From assembly GCF_008085915.1 (NCBI RefSeq), contig NZ_VSJK01000021.1:1-64000 (forward strand): a stretch of DNA of 64,000 bases, in the 5' to 3' direction. The notes below the pieces were generated by a model. It was not told the origin of the DNA. It ran no database searches and saw only the letters and a list, made by a program, of their open reading frames with translations. The number at the start of each line of letters is the position of its first letter. Position 1 is the stretch's first letter. The position numbers were made by a program, and so were the translations under genes. The stretch is from Oceaniovalibus sp. ACAM 378. Lineage in GTDB: Bacteria; Pseudomonadota; Alphaproteobacteria; Rhodobacterales; Rhodobacteraceae. Shown piece after piece: positions 52,641-61,492 of this stretch.

Positions 52641-53879
52641 ATGGAAGAGCAAGTCACCATTATTGGAGCAGGCATAGTGGGCATTTGCACTGCTCTGTCG
52701 CTGCGCGAACGCGGTTTTGCTGTGCGGCTGATCGATCGAGCGTCACCCGGGCAGGAAACCTCTTACGGGAATGCAGGCGTTATTTCGCCTTGGTCGATTA
52801 TTCCACAGGCTATGCCAGGAATATGGAGAACACTTCCCGGCTTGTTGCGGGACAAAGAAAGCCCCCTGTCGGTAAGACCCAGCTTTTGGCCCCAGATGAT
52901 CCCGTGGGGTCTGCGGTTCTTGCGCCATGCAACTGAGGCCAAAGCGCGCAAAACTTCGGACAGTATGGAATATTTGTGCAGCCCTTCTGTTGATCTCTAT
53001 CGCCGCCACTTGCGCGGAACTAACCATGAAAACCTGCTAAGCGATAGCTATTACATCCACGCATTTCGCGACGCGGACAAGGCCAGCCTACAAAGCCTTG
53101 AGTATCGCATCCGGATGGAAAAGGGCTGCGACCTAGAACTGATTGGACCTGCTGAGCTGCAGGCGCTGGAACCTGGACTTTCGCATGACTTCAAAGCAGC
53201 CGTTCTGATCAAAGGTCAGGCCCGCGCCCATGCTCCCGGCGAAATCGGCCGTGTACTGGCCAATAAAGCCCGCGCCATGGGTGTGGATGTGGTATTGGCC
53301 GAGGTTACTGGTCTATCGCGCCACGACGACCAATGGACGATCAGCGCCAAAGACCAGAGCTTTAGCGCGCCGCGCGTGGTTCTGGCCGCCGGCGTTTGGT
53401 CTGCCGACTTGTTGCGGCCATTGGGTGTTAACCTGCCTTTACTGGCTGAGCGTGGCTATCACGTTGAGTTTCTTGCACCGGGGGTAACCCTGACTAATTC
53501 AGTATTGGATGTTGATGCCAAGGCCGTCGCCAGTTCCATGCTGGGCGGCCTTCGCCTTGCGGGCACGGCAGAATTTGCCTCGATTGAAGCCTCTCCTGAT
53601 CCCAAAAAGCAGGCCCTTCTAACTCGACAAGCCAAGGGAATGCTGCCTGATTTAAACACGGCGCGCGCATCATTCTGGATGGGGCGCAGACCATCCTTCC
53701 CCGATAGTTTGCCGGTTCTTGGTGAATTGGCCGGGCAGGCGGGCCTATTCACCGCCTTCGGGCACAGCCATTACGGCCTAATGATGGCCCCGAAAACAGG
53801 GGAGGTCTTGGCCGATATCCTGTCCGGCCGCGCCGCCAACGCCGATCTGGCACCGTTTAGCGCCTGCCGCTTTCGATAA
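52641..53879 (+). CDS. FAD-dependent D-amino acid dehydrogenase-like oxidoreductase (DadA family)
   Basis: A 412-residue FAD enzyme of the DAO superfamily. The ATG at 52641 follows a TTG and the permease stop by 3 bp. The FAD Rossmann motif is VTIIGAGIVGICTALSL with GFAVRLIDR at the strand end; SYGNAGVISPWSI near 37 is the DadA marker. GRRPSFPDSLPVLGEL near 350 and HSHYGLMMAPKTGEVLAD near 378 close the flavin site. It likely oxidises an imported D-amino acid to a 2-oxoacid, passing electrons to quinones. A racemase pseudogene follows. Confidence 0.9.
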   Translation: MEEQVTIIGAGIVGICTALSLRERGFAVRLIDRASPGQETSYGNAGVISPWSIIPQAMPGIWRTLPGLLRDKESPLSVRPSFWPQMIPWGLRFLRHATEAKARKTSDSMEYLCSPSVDLYRRHLRGTNHENLLSDSYYIHAFRDADKASLQSLEYRIRMEKGCDLELIGPAELQALEPGLSHDFKAAVLIKGQARAHAPGEIGRVLANKARAMGVDVVLAEVTGLSRHDDQWTISAKDQSFSAPRVVLAAGVWSADLLRPLGVNLPLLAERGYHVEFLAPGVTLTNSVLDVDAKAVASSMLGGLRLAGTAEFASIEASPDPKKQALLTRQAKGMLPDLNTARASFWMGRRPSFPDSLPVLGELAGQAGLFTAFGHSHYGLMMAPKTGEVLADILSGRAANADLAPFSACRFR

Positions 53880-53906
53880 ATCCAGCTCAAAATTAAAGGA
53901 AGCCTG

Positions 53907-54642
53907 ATGCCTATATTTGCCGGAGGTCAAAATATCTGCGGCGCCTCGATTGGGGTGCTCTGCCTTGAAAGTTATTTCCCTAAACCGCCGGGCCATATTA
54001 AAAACCCTTCCAGCCTGCCCTTCTCCCTATTGTATGAGATGATCGACGGGGTGACGGTGCCTATCCTGCTTAATAATCCTACCTCTAAATTGCTGCAACC
54101 TTTCATTGAAGGCGCCAAACGATTGGAGCGCGAAGGGGTGCGAGCAATCACCGGCAGTTGCGGATTCCTCGCCCTCTTTCAAAAGGAACTTGCTGCAGCC
54201 GTAAACATTCCGGTTTTCGCTTCCAGCCTGATCCAGGTGCCGCTGGCTTATCACATGACGGGTGCCCGAGCGCCCGTGGGCGTACTTACCGCTGATACCC
54301 GCGCCCTGACTGAGCGGCATTTTGCAGGCGTCGGCGCTGCGGATATTCCCGTCGTGGTGGAAGGCATGGAGACAGCGCAAGAGTTCTCCGAAGTAATCTT
54401 GCAAAACAAGCGCAACAGGATGGACACAGACCTGATCGAGGCCGAAGTGATGCAAGCCGTCACCCGCCTTCAAGCGCAATCCCGATATGGGGGCTTTGGT
54501 TTTGGAATGTACCGACCTACCACCCTATGCTGCTCAAATTCAGGCCCAGCTGCGGATTCCCGTTTTTGATCTGACAACCCTCGCAACAATGGCCCACAAC
54601 GTCACTACACGAACGCATTATACAGGCGAAATGCCTTGGTAA
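53907..54642 (+). pseudogene. Aspartate/glutamate racemase family protein, frameshifted near the C-terminus
   Basis: The first 190 codons read an Asp/Glu racemase fold: GASIGVLCLES at the start, TSKLLQPFIEGAKRLEREGV near 52, and the first catalytic Cys in AITGSCGFLALFQKELAAA near 78. A one-base change near 54477 shifts the frame; continuing in the next frame gives NPDMGALVLECTDLPPYAA with the second catalytic Cys, then IPVFDLTTLATMAHN to TAA at 54642. Total length, about 245 codons, is normal, so the lesion is recent or a sequencing error. With the DadA-like enzyme it would form an amino-acid inversion pathway. Confidence 0.8.
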
Positions 54643-54967
54643 CAGCCGGCGTTTGGGCTGGAAGGGCATTGAGTTGGTAGCGTCGAGGGCGAAAGATTAG
54701 GGTGATCTGGTCATGTGCAGACAGAAACCTCTGAGCTTGGCGGTGGGATTTGAAGCGGCCAAATATCTTCTCTTGTTTGTGGGTTGGTCGATGCGTGACT
54801 TCGATCACGTTGTTTAGACCTTTGTGGGCGCGGTGGTCGGCGCGCGGGGCCAGTGTCTTGATTGGTTTAGTATAACTGCGCAATTTATCGGTGATCACTA
54901 CCCTCGGTTCGCTGAACGTGACGACCAATCTTTCGAAAAAGCGCATTGCGGCGTGTTTGCACGAGAA
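54605..54967 (-). pseudogene. C-terminal fragment of an IS6-family transposase
   Basis: The minus frame reads VVITDKLRSYTKPIKTLAP, HRAHKGLNNVIEVTHRPT and GRFKSHRQAQRFLSAHDQI, the C-terminal third of IS6 transposases (ITDKLRSY core and RFKS..QAQRFL tail). The N-terminal two thirds are missing: upstream the frame runs antisense through another IS6 fragment. Its end overlaps the last codons of the racemase frame. Confidence 0.75.
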
Positions 54968-55373
54968 TGACAAGAAGGGGGAAACCCTTGATTTCATGCT
55001 GTCGGAGCGCCGCGACGAAGCCGCAGCTACTGCGTTCTTCATGAAATCTATCGGCAATAACGGCTGGCCGGGCACGGTCGTCATCGACAAAAGTGGATCG
55101 AACACGGCTGGTCTGTTCAACATGAACTGACTGCTCGTGATGTGCGGCTGGTGTTGGTTGGTCACTGTCCGGCGGACGAAATATCTTAACAACATCATTG
55201 AACAGGACCACCGTTTCACTAAGAAACTTACCCGACCGATGCAGACCTTCAAATCGCTGAATTCAGCTTCGGCAACTCTTGCCGGGATTGAATTCGCGCA
55301 TATGATCCGGAAAGGTCAGTTTGACCACTCAGAGCAGTCTGGCGTCGCGCAGTTCGCGACGCTCGCTGGATAA
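54968..55373 (+). pseudogene. Central-to-C-terminal fragment of a second IS6-family transposase, with an in-frame TGA
   Basis: The plus frame reads KKGETLDFMLSERRDEAAAT, then GNNGWPGTVVIDKSGSN, meets TGA at 55128-55130 (after NMN), and continues RRTKYLNNIIEQDHRFTKK and KSLNSASATLAGIEFAHMI to a stop at 55373. This is a different IS6 subgroup (YLNNIIEQDHR) from the fragment it meets head to head at about 54967. The single stop lies where the family usually has Cys or another residue. Confidence 0.75.
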
Positions 55374-55670
55374 GTGTGTTCACCAGAAGAACTTTTTAGG
55401 CGGGCAAAAACTGTGCGACACTACCATCCAGCGTGCGGCGTAGATATGGGCGCCCTTGTCCTGACCCTGACCGCCGGGAAACAGCACGCGCGGGGGGCAG
55501 GTCATCACGACCTTGCACTCCAATGAATGCTTGTGACTGTCCGTCCATGCTTCCCAAGATTCTTGATCGGGCGGTTGGCCAAGGCCGGAGTCGACAGGTG
55601 AGAGGAAACCCGTCGTTTCGCAGCGGAGCCGTCCGCAGTACTCCGTTCATTCGTCGTTCATCGGTTCGGG
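55374..55670. other. Gap between IS6 scar and decarboxylase gene
   Basis: About 300 bp. A GTCGCG/CGCGAC hairpin lies just before it (55343-55361). A minus-strand open frame is present without any recognised family. I see no gene here. Confidence 0.5.
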
Positions 55671-57149
55671 TTAAACTGGCCATCGATCACGCATGGCGAC
55701 TGCCAGGATTTCTTTCACCAACAAGTCCAGATCAGCACGGCGGGTGCGGTGGTTGGTGATAGCGACCCGAAGACAGTGGCGGCCATTCAACGTCGTGTCC
55801 GAGAACACGGCAATGCCTTCTTCCTGAAGCCGCAGCATGATCTCGACGTTCCAACGCTTGAGGTCTTCGGCAGACATCCCAACTTTCGGCAGATGGCGGA
55901 AGCAGACAATGTTGATACAAGTGGGCGCGGCCAACTCCAGTTCCGGCGTTTGGTTGATCAGATCCGCGAGATATTTGGCTTGAGCGATATTTTGATCGAT
56001 CAGCCGCCCGAATTTTGTCACCCCGTGTTCCTTCAGCGCCATCCAAACCTTCAGGGCCCGAAACCCGCGGGAGGTCTGCGGGCCAAGGTCGTGAAGCCAC
56101 GGTGCCGCCGCGAGGCCGCGCGAGGCGCCCTGTAGATATTCTGCAGAATGCGCGAAGCTGTCTCGATGTGCGGCGGAGTCACGGATAAGGGCGCAGCCAG
56201 CCTCGAAGGGCGCATGGAGCCACTTATGCGGGTCCATGGCGATGGAATCGGCCCGCTCAAGCCCCGTTACCAGCGGCGCGTTAACAGGCGCGATGGCGAT
56301 CAGTGCGCCGATGCAACCGTCGATATGGAACCACATTCCCTCCACTGCGGCCAGATCGGCGAGCGCATTGAGGTCGTCGATGGCACCGACGTTGACCGTC
56401 CCGGCGGTGCCTATGATACAGGCAGGCTTCAGGCCCGCCGCCCGATCCTCGGCAATGGCTGTTCGCAACGCGGTCAAATCTATCCGAAAATCCTCAGTTG
56501 TCGGGATCAAGCGAAGCGCCTTACGCCCCAACCCCAAACCCTCTACCGCTTTGAAGTGACAGCCATGCACCTGATCCGAGGCGTAAAAGCGGAGCGGTTG
56601 GGGTAAAGCCCCGATGCCTTCGGCGCGGACATCAACCCCAGCCATGACGTTGCGTGCCACCGTCAGACCGATCAAATTGGCCATGGATCCGCCACTGGTC
56701 AGAGTGCCGCTGGCTTCACTCGGGAAATTCACCATTTCCTTCAGCCAGCCCACGACTTGATCATCCATCCGTGCTGCCGCATGGTTGCCACCGCCGAGAT
56801 TCGATCCCTGCACGGCGGCCAGAAACTCACCAAGTGCGCCGGTCAGATTTCCCGCCCCCATATACCACGCCCAAAAGCGAGGATGGGTGTTGCCCATCGG
56901 ATAGGCCATTGCAGTGCCAAACACCTCGCGCACCACATCCTCCAGCGGCGTCGGCCGGTGCGGCACCTTGGTGGCGAGCCGGGTGCGGATTTCTGGCGGC
57001 ATGTCGCGCCAGACCGGTCGGGACCGGATATCGCGCAGGTGGTCAACCGCCTCGCCGGCCACCCGGGTGACGAGGGCACGCGCGGCGTCCCAGTCGGCGG
57101 GATCGAGGGTTTCCTCGGAGGCCGCTGTGGTTTGTTCAGAGTCCCCCAT
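55671..57149 (-). CDS. Pyridoxal-phosphate-dependent decarboxylase (group II, AADC/cysteine-sulfinate type)
   Basis: A 492-residue group II decarboxylase. The start MGDSEQTTAASEETLD at 57149 lies 1 bp after the CysK-like stop. Substrate/PLP marks: HPRFWAWYMGAGN near residue 90, SGTLTSGGSMANLIGL near 147, GTAGTVNVGAIDD near 250, FHIDGCIGA near 282, and the Schiff-base Lys309 in DPHKWLHAPFEAG. Group members act on aromatic amino acids, glutamate or cysteine sulfinate. The partner CysK-like enzyme and SARP regulator suggest a dedicated small-molecule route; the substrate is not predictable. Confidence 0.92.
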   Translation of the reverse strand: MGDSEQTTAASEETLDPADWDAARALVTRVAGEAVDHLRDIRSRPVWRDMPPEIRTRLATKVPHRPTPLEDVVREVFGTAMAYPMGNTHPRFWAWYMGAGNLTGALGEFLAAVQGSNLGGGNHAAARMDDQVVGWLKEMVNFPSEASGTLTSGGSMANLIGLTVARNVMAGVDVRAEGIGALPQPLRFYASDQVHGCHFKAVEGLGLGRKALRLIPTTEDFRIDLTALRTAIAEDRAAGLKPACIIGTAGTVNVGAIDDLNALADLAAVEGMWFHIDGCIGALIAIAPVNAPLVTGLERADSIAMDPHKWLHAPFEAGCALIRDSAAHRDSFAHSAEYLQGASRGLAAAPWLHDLGPQTSRGFRALKVWMALKEHGVTKFGRLIDQNIAQAKYLADLINQTPELELAAPTCINIVCFRHLPKVGMSAEDLKRWNVEIMLRLQEEGIAVFSDTTLNGRHCLRVAITNHRTRRADLDLLVKEILAVAMRDRWPV

Positions 57150-57150
57150 C

Positions 57151-58248
57151 TCATTGCGCCGCAAATTGATAGCCCGGTGTGGAGCGCGACAGAGCCGTCT
57201 CCGCCTCGTCCATCTCCTCAGGGATTGCCTCAAATAGCGGTGTGGTCATGTAGCGCTCCCCGGTATCGGGCAGCATGCAGAGGATAACCGATCCCTCCGG
57301 CGCTTGCTCCGCGATCTGGACTGCCACTGCGAAGGTTGCACCGCCCGAGATCCCACTAAGGATGCCTTCCTTGCGCGCCAGCTGCCGTGTCCACTCCATG
57401 GCTTCGGTGCCGGAAACCGGCATAAGCTCGTCATAGGCGTTCTGCGCAAGCGCTGCTTGCAAAACATGGGGAATGAAGTCCGGCGTCCAGCCTTGAATCG
57501 GGTGCGGCTCAAAGGCGGGAAAGGCGGGATGCGTGGCCGAGGGGCCGCCATCGCCATCGCGTCTCTGCGGCTTTCCGCTGCCGATGAGCCTTGCATTGCC
57601 CGGCTCGGACAAGGCGATCTTCGTCTCTGGCCGCTCCCGACGCAGAACCGCCGAAACGCCGGCCAGCGTGCCGCCGGTGCCGTAACCGGTCACGAACCAG
57701 TCGAGACGGGAGTCAGCAAAATCAGCAATGATCTCACGCGCCGTAGTTGCCTCGTGGATCGCTGCGTTGGCCGGTGTCTCGAATTGGCGCGCAAGAAACC
57801 AGCCATTGGCTTCGGCCAACTCAATCGCCTTGCGATACATGCCGAAACCCTTTTCGGCGCGCGGGGTCAACACCACCTTGGCACCGAGCATCCGCATCAG
57901 CTTGCGTCGTTCGACAGAAAAGCTGTCGGCCATCGTCACCACCAGCGGATAACCCTTTTGCGCACAGACCATCGCCAGACCAATCCCGGTATTGCCGCTG
58001 GTCGCCTCGACCACCGTTTGGCCGGGCTGCAAGGCGCCGGACCGCTCTGCCGCTTCGATGATCGCGATGGCAAGTCGGTCTTTCACCGACGCGCCGGGAT
58101 TGAAGAATTCAGCCTTCACGTAAATCGTCGCGTGCTTGGGGCCGAGATTATTGATCCGTACCGTCGGCGTATCACCGATGGTGTCGAGGATGGAATCGTA
58201 GAGACGCCCGCGCCCACGCGTGGTCCTGATCTGGTTGTCCATGGACAT
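57151..58248 (-). CDS. Cysteine synthase-like PLP enzyme (CysK/CBS fold) with an internal insertion
   Basis: A 365-residue fold-type II PLP enzyme, longer than canonical CysK (about 310-325). PLP Lys56 lies in NPGASVKDRLA, the substrate loop is EATSGNTGIGLAM near 84, and the phosphate loop GYGTGGTLAGV near 187. Relative to CysK it carries an insertion (about 218-240) containing RRDGDGGPSATHPAFPAF before HPIQGWTPDFIP. It begins at ATG 58248 with AGGAG upstream. Beta-replacement on serine derivatives is the likely chemistry. It is paired with a decarboxylase rather than with cysE, so a role other than bulk cysteine synthesis is likely. Confidence 0.88.
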   Translation of the reverse strand: MSMDNQIRTTRGRGRLYDSILDTIGDTPTVRINNLGPKHATIYVKAEFFNPGASVKDRLAIAIIEAAERSGALQPGQTVVEATSGNTGIGLAMVCAQKGYPLVVTMADSFSVERRKLMRMLGAKVVLTPRAEKGFGMYRKAIELAEANGWFLARQFETPANAAIHEATTAREIIADFADSRLDWFVTGYGTGGTLAGVSAVLRRERPETKIALSEPGNARLIGSGKPQRRDGDGGPSATHPAFPAFEPHPIQGWTPDFIPHVLQAALAQNAYDELMPVSGTEAMEWTRQLARKEGILSGISGGATFAVAVQIAEQAPEGSVILCMLPDTGERYMTTPLFEAIPEEMDEAETALSRSTPGYQFAAQ

Positions 58249-58312
58249 GACTTTCTCCTGATTTTTTGCCAGTATTCACGAAACCATGGTATCACTCTGG
58301 TGACATTCTGGC

Positions 58313-60343
58313 GTGGAAGGCAGCGTGGAAGCTCCCGTGGAAACTGTTACGCTGATGAAGCCGGGCTCGACACCAGCGTTGGAAATCCTTCTGCTTGGAC
58401 CGGTAGAGGTTCGCCGGGATGGGATATCCCTCGCGCTCGCCCGCTCACGCAAGCTGCGGGCATTACTGGCAATATTGGTGACCGAAGCCCGTCCGCTCAG
58501 CCGCCGGCGACTATGCGACCTGTTATGGGACAGACCGAACGATCCACGGGCCGAACTTCGCTGGCATCTCAGCAAGCTCCGGCAGATCGTGGATGCACCG
58601 GATCGTCAGCGGCTTATTGCAGACGAGGATGAGATCAGCCTTGATCTTGACGGCTGTGTTGTCGACGCTCTTCAGGTCATGGAAATTGAGCAGAACCATC
58701 CGCCGGCTGCGGATCGGCTAAATGAGCTTTCTAAACTGTTCCGGGGACAGTTTCTTGGTGAGTTGACCCTATCCGGACCTCTAGCTGAGCAATGGTTGAC
58801 CGCACAGCGGCGTAAGTACACCGCCTGCCAAATCAGCATCATCAAGGCACTGGTCGCGAGGTTGCCGAAGAGGTCCGACGAGGTCGCGCCGCATCTCGAA
58901 CTTTGGTTGGACCTCGCGCCCTTCGACCTTGAGGCGCATCGCCACCTTCTCGGGCATCTGGCCGGTCACGGTCGCATCGCCGAAGCAGGGTTACACCTTG
59001 CAACCACTGAGCGGCTGTTCATGGATGAAGGGATTCCCGCCGTCGAGTTGCGCCAGATTTGGTCCACGATCAAGGCGGAGCGCGTCCGCACCTCGTCGGC
59101 AACCGACCCGTCGCCTGCACTCGGAATGGACCGCACAACCAATGAGACAAGCCCACCCGCCATGACCCGCGCGGCCCTCGCCATGATGCCATTCACTGTT
59201 CGGGACAGTAAGATCGGCAAAGGTATCGCTGATGGGCTGACACATGATGTCATCACGCGACTGGCCAAACTTAGGAGCCTTTCGATCATCGCGCGTGGAT
59301 CGGTCTATGCCCTCGCCGCCCTCGGCATTCCCGACACGGAGGCCGGGCGGCGCCTCAAGGTCGATTATGTGGCTTCGGGCAGCTTGCATCGGGTTGGCCC
59401 CATTCTTCGGCTGGACATCGAGTTGACCGAAACCCGATCGGAGAGGATCGTCTGGGCAGAGACCTGCGACGTGCCCGCCGATGACATGCTGGAGGCGCTG
59501 GACGCACTGGGCAACCGGATCGTTGCAGCGCTGACGGGTGAGATTGAGCAAGCCGAACGGAACCGCGCGATCTTGCGCGCGCCGTCTTCACTTGACGCTT
59601 GGGGCGCGCATCACCGTGGCCTCTGGCATATGTATCGCTTCACCAAAGAGAACAACGCTCGGGCGCAGCACTTCTTTGATCTGGCCGTGACGCTCGACCC
59701 GACCTTCTCGCGCGCCCATGCCGGTCTGTCGTTCACCCACTGGCAGAATGCCTTCCAGAACTGGTCTGATCCGGGCCGCGAGGCCGAACTGGCTTACGTT
59801 GCCGCCGCGCAGAGCCTGCTTGCCGACGAGCAGGACCCGGCGGCGCATTGGGCGATGGGGCGTGCCCTTTGGCTGCGCAAACAGCACGGCCAAGCTGTGG
59901 CAGAACTGCGGGAATCGGTAAATCTCAGCCCGAATTTTGCGCTCGGTCACTATTCGCTGGCGTTTGTAGAGTCCCAGACCGGCGATCCGACAGAGGCGAT
60001 CAAAGCCTCGGACAGGTCGCGCATGCTCAGCCCCTATGACCCTTTGATGTTTGGCATGCTCGGAAGCCGGGCGATTGCGCATCTGCGGCTTGGCCAGTTT
60101 GAGGAGGCAGCTGACTGGGCAACGCAGGCGGCGGCCCGTCCGAACGCGCATATCAATATCTTGGGCATCGCCGCCCTGTGCCTCGCGCTGGCGGATCGGG
60201 CGCCCGAGGGCCTGGTTCTGGCAGCTTCGATTCATGCTACGCAGCCTCGATACGGTATCGACGACTTCCTGAGTGCATTCCATTTCTCGCCGAGCAAGGC
60301 AACGCTTCTGCGCGCCGCAGCGGCGCAAGTGGCGTTGGCCTGA
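58313..60343 (+). CDS. SARP/BTAD-type transcriptional regulator with TolB-like and TPR domains
   Basis: A 676-residue regulator. Residues about 22-95 are an OmpR-like winged helix (LLLGPVEVRRDGISLALAR, RRLCDLLWDRPND, LRWHLSKLRQIV). A bacterial transcription-activation (BTAD) helical domain follows to about 260. Residues about 285-420 resemble the TolB N-terminal-like domain seen in adenylate-cyclase-type proteins (GIADGLTHDVITRLAKL, DYVASGSLHRVGPILRLDIEL). TPR-like repeats fill 430-650. The GTG at 58313 is used here; GTG 58325 or ATG 58355 are alternatives. It is divergent from the CysK-decarboxylase pair, with a TCAC-TCTG-GTGA dyad at 58292-58303 in the gap. Confidence 0.88.
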   Translation: MEGSVEAPVETVTLMKPGSTPALEILLLGPVEVRRDGISLALARSRKLRALLAILVTEARPLSRRRLCDLLWDRPNDPRAELRWHLSKLRQIVDAPDRQRLIADEDEISLDLDGCVVDALQVMEIEQNHPPAADRLNELSKLFRGQFLGELTLSGPLAEQWLTAQRRKYTACQISIIKALVARLPKRSDEVAPHLELWLDLAPFDLEAHRHLLGHLAGHGRIAEAGLHLATTERLFMDEGIPAVELRQIWSTIKAERVRTSSATDPSPALGMDRTTNETSPPAMTRAALAMMPFTVRDSKIGKGIADGLTHDVITRLAKLRSLSIIARGSVYALAALGIPDTEAGRRLKVDYVASGSLHRVGPILRLDIELTETRSERIVWAETCDVPADDMLEALDALGNRIVAALTGEIEQAERNRAILRAPSSLDAWGAHHRGLWHMYRFTKENNARAQHFFDLAVTLDPTFSRAHAGLSFTHWQNAFQNWSDPGREAELAYVAAAQSLLADEQDPAAHWAMGRALWLRKQHGQAVAELRESVNLSPNFALGHYSLAFVESQTGDPTEAIKASDRSRMLSPYDPLMFGMLGSRAIAHLRLGQFEEAADWATQAAARPNAHINILGIAALCLALADRAPEGLVLAASIHATQPRYGIDDFLSAFHFSPSKATLLRAAAAQVALA

Positions 60344-60501
60344 CAACGCCGAACGAGATTTCCACGCCAATTCCAACGATTGGTGCCACGGGCACACCCA
60401 TGCCCGCCCTCTATCAAGAATCAGGTGGTTCAAAATCGCCCGCCCCTTGGTTCGAGACTGAGGCTTTCTGCAGAAATGATCACATGAGAAAGGACACCAG
60501 C

Positions 60502-60867
60502 ATGAGCAATTCTATTGAAATCAGACGTTTTGAGACCCCCGACGACTCGCTCGACATGAAAGAGCGTGGGGGGATCAACATCATCAAAATGGCCGACGGA
60601 ACCACTGGCATGCGCGCGACATTTGAGCCGGGCTGGACATGGGAGGAGGACGAGAAGCCGCTGCTCGGTTCGCCAGATTCATGCCCTATGCGCCATACAG
60701 GTTACTGCATCGCAGGTAAGCTTGTGGTCCGTATGGTCGACACCGGTGCCGAAACGACCCTCACCAAGGGGGATTTCTTCGAAATTCCGCCGGGCCACGA
60801 CGCCTATGTCGACGGCGCCGATCGCGTCGAGTTGATCTTGTTCGGCCCCCCGGAACATCAGCACTGA
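60502..60867 (+). CDS. Small cupin domain protein
   Basis: A 121-residue cupin. The ATG at 60502 has AAAGGA upstream and gives SIEIRRFETPDDSLDMKERG; an ATG six codons earlier lacks one. The cupin motif 1 appears as CPMRHTGYCIAGKLVVRM near 60 and motif 2 as GDFFEIPPGHDAYVDG near 90. It follows the SARP regulator by about 160 bp in the same direction and may belong to its regulon. Catalysis or ligand sensing is equally possible. Confidence 0.82.
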   Translation: MSNSIEIRRFETPDDSLDMKERGGINIIKMADGTTGMRATFEPGWTWEEDEKPLLGSPDSCPMRHTGYCIAGKLVVRMVDTGAETTLTKGDFFEIPPGHDAYVDGADRVELILFGPPEHQH

Positions 60868-60974
60868 CTTGCCCAGCACCGGTGCCTTCAGCGGTACGCC
60901 AACAAACGAGGAGATATGCCCAAAAGTTGGTGACGGCGTGATCGGGCGGCGTTTTGAAGTTGCTTGATGCCGTC

Positions 60975-61187
60975 CTAAATTTCAATCCCTTTGATGATCT
61001 CCGGCATGCGTGCAGCGCCATCGAGTTTTCGCCATTTGGCCTGAGCAGACATCATCAGTTTGAATGCCATGGCGAGGCCGGTTTTCCGGCTTAGACATCC
61101 CTTGGTTTTGCCGGTGCGACGGCGGACAGTCGCGAAGGTACTTTCGATTGGGTTTGTAACCGGTATGAAGATTCTGGTGCCAAGGTT
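60975..61187 (-). pseudogene. C-terminal fragment of an IS256-family transposase
   Basis: The minus frame reads VTNPIESTFATVRRRTGKT, then GLAMAFKLMMSAQAKWRK, the C-terminal signature of IS256 transposases (TTNPIESTF.TVR.R....KG...R..GLAMA.KL). Upstream of NPIES the similarity stops, so only the last 70 or so residues remain. Confidence 0.8.
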
Positions 61188-61401
61188 CGGCCCCGATTCT
61201 CGGATCAGGGTATATGGTGCGACCATGCCGATCTATACGATGAGCTGCGAGCTCGTGTTAGTAGCTGGCCGCCTCTGCGACTCGCCCGCCGCCACCGGGC
61301 TTGAACCGGTGGCGCCTTCGGTGGCAGCCGCCGAGAGCGCGAATCCGTAGTTGTCGTGTCGCCCGTCGCTCCTGTTTTTGTCACGGGCAAGGGAGGCGCA
61401 T

Positions 61402-61492
61402 ATGCGACGCGTAATTGGAATCGCCATCCACCGAACCTTCGGGGAATTGGTGATTTGGGAGAACGGTCTGACCAGACACGAGGGCCGGGTCG
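61402..61492 (+). pseudogene. N-terminal fragment of an IS110-family transposase
   Basis: The plus frame starts MRRVIGIAIHRTFGELVIW and continues ENGLTRHEGRV, matching the DEDD-type N-terminus of IS110 transposases (IGID.HRTF..V..W..G). It is cut off by the left end of the IS6 element at 61493. The usual catalytic Asp after IGI is Ala here. Confidence 0.7.

Noticed and set aside
58292-58303. TCAC-TCTG-GTGA dyad as a proven SARP operator
   Set aside because: SARP proteins usually bind direct repeats, and the dyad is short; mentioned only as a possible site.
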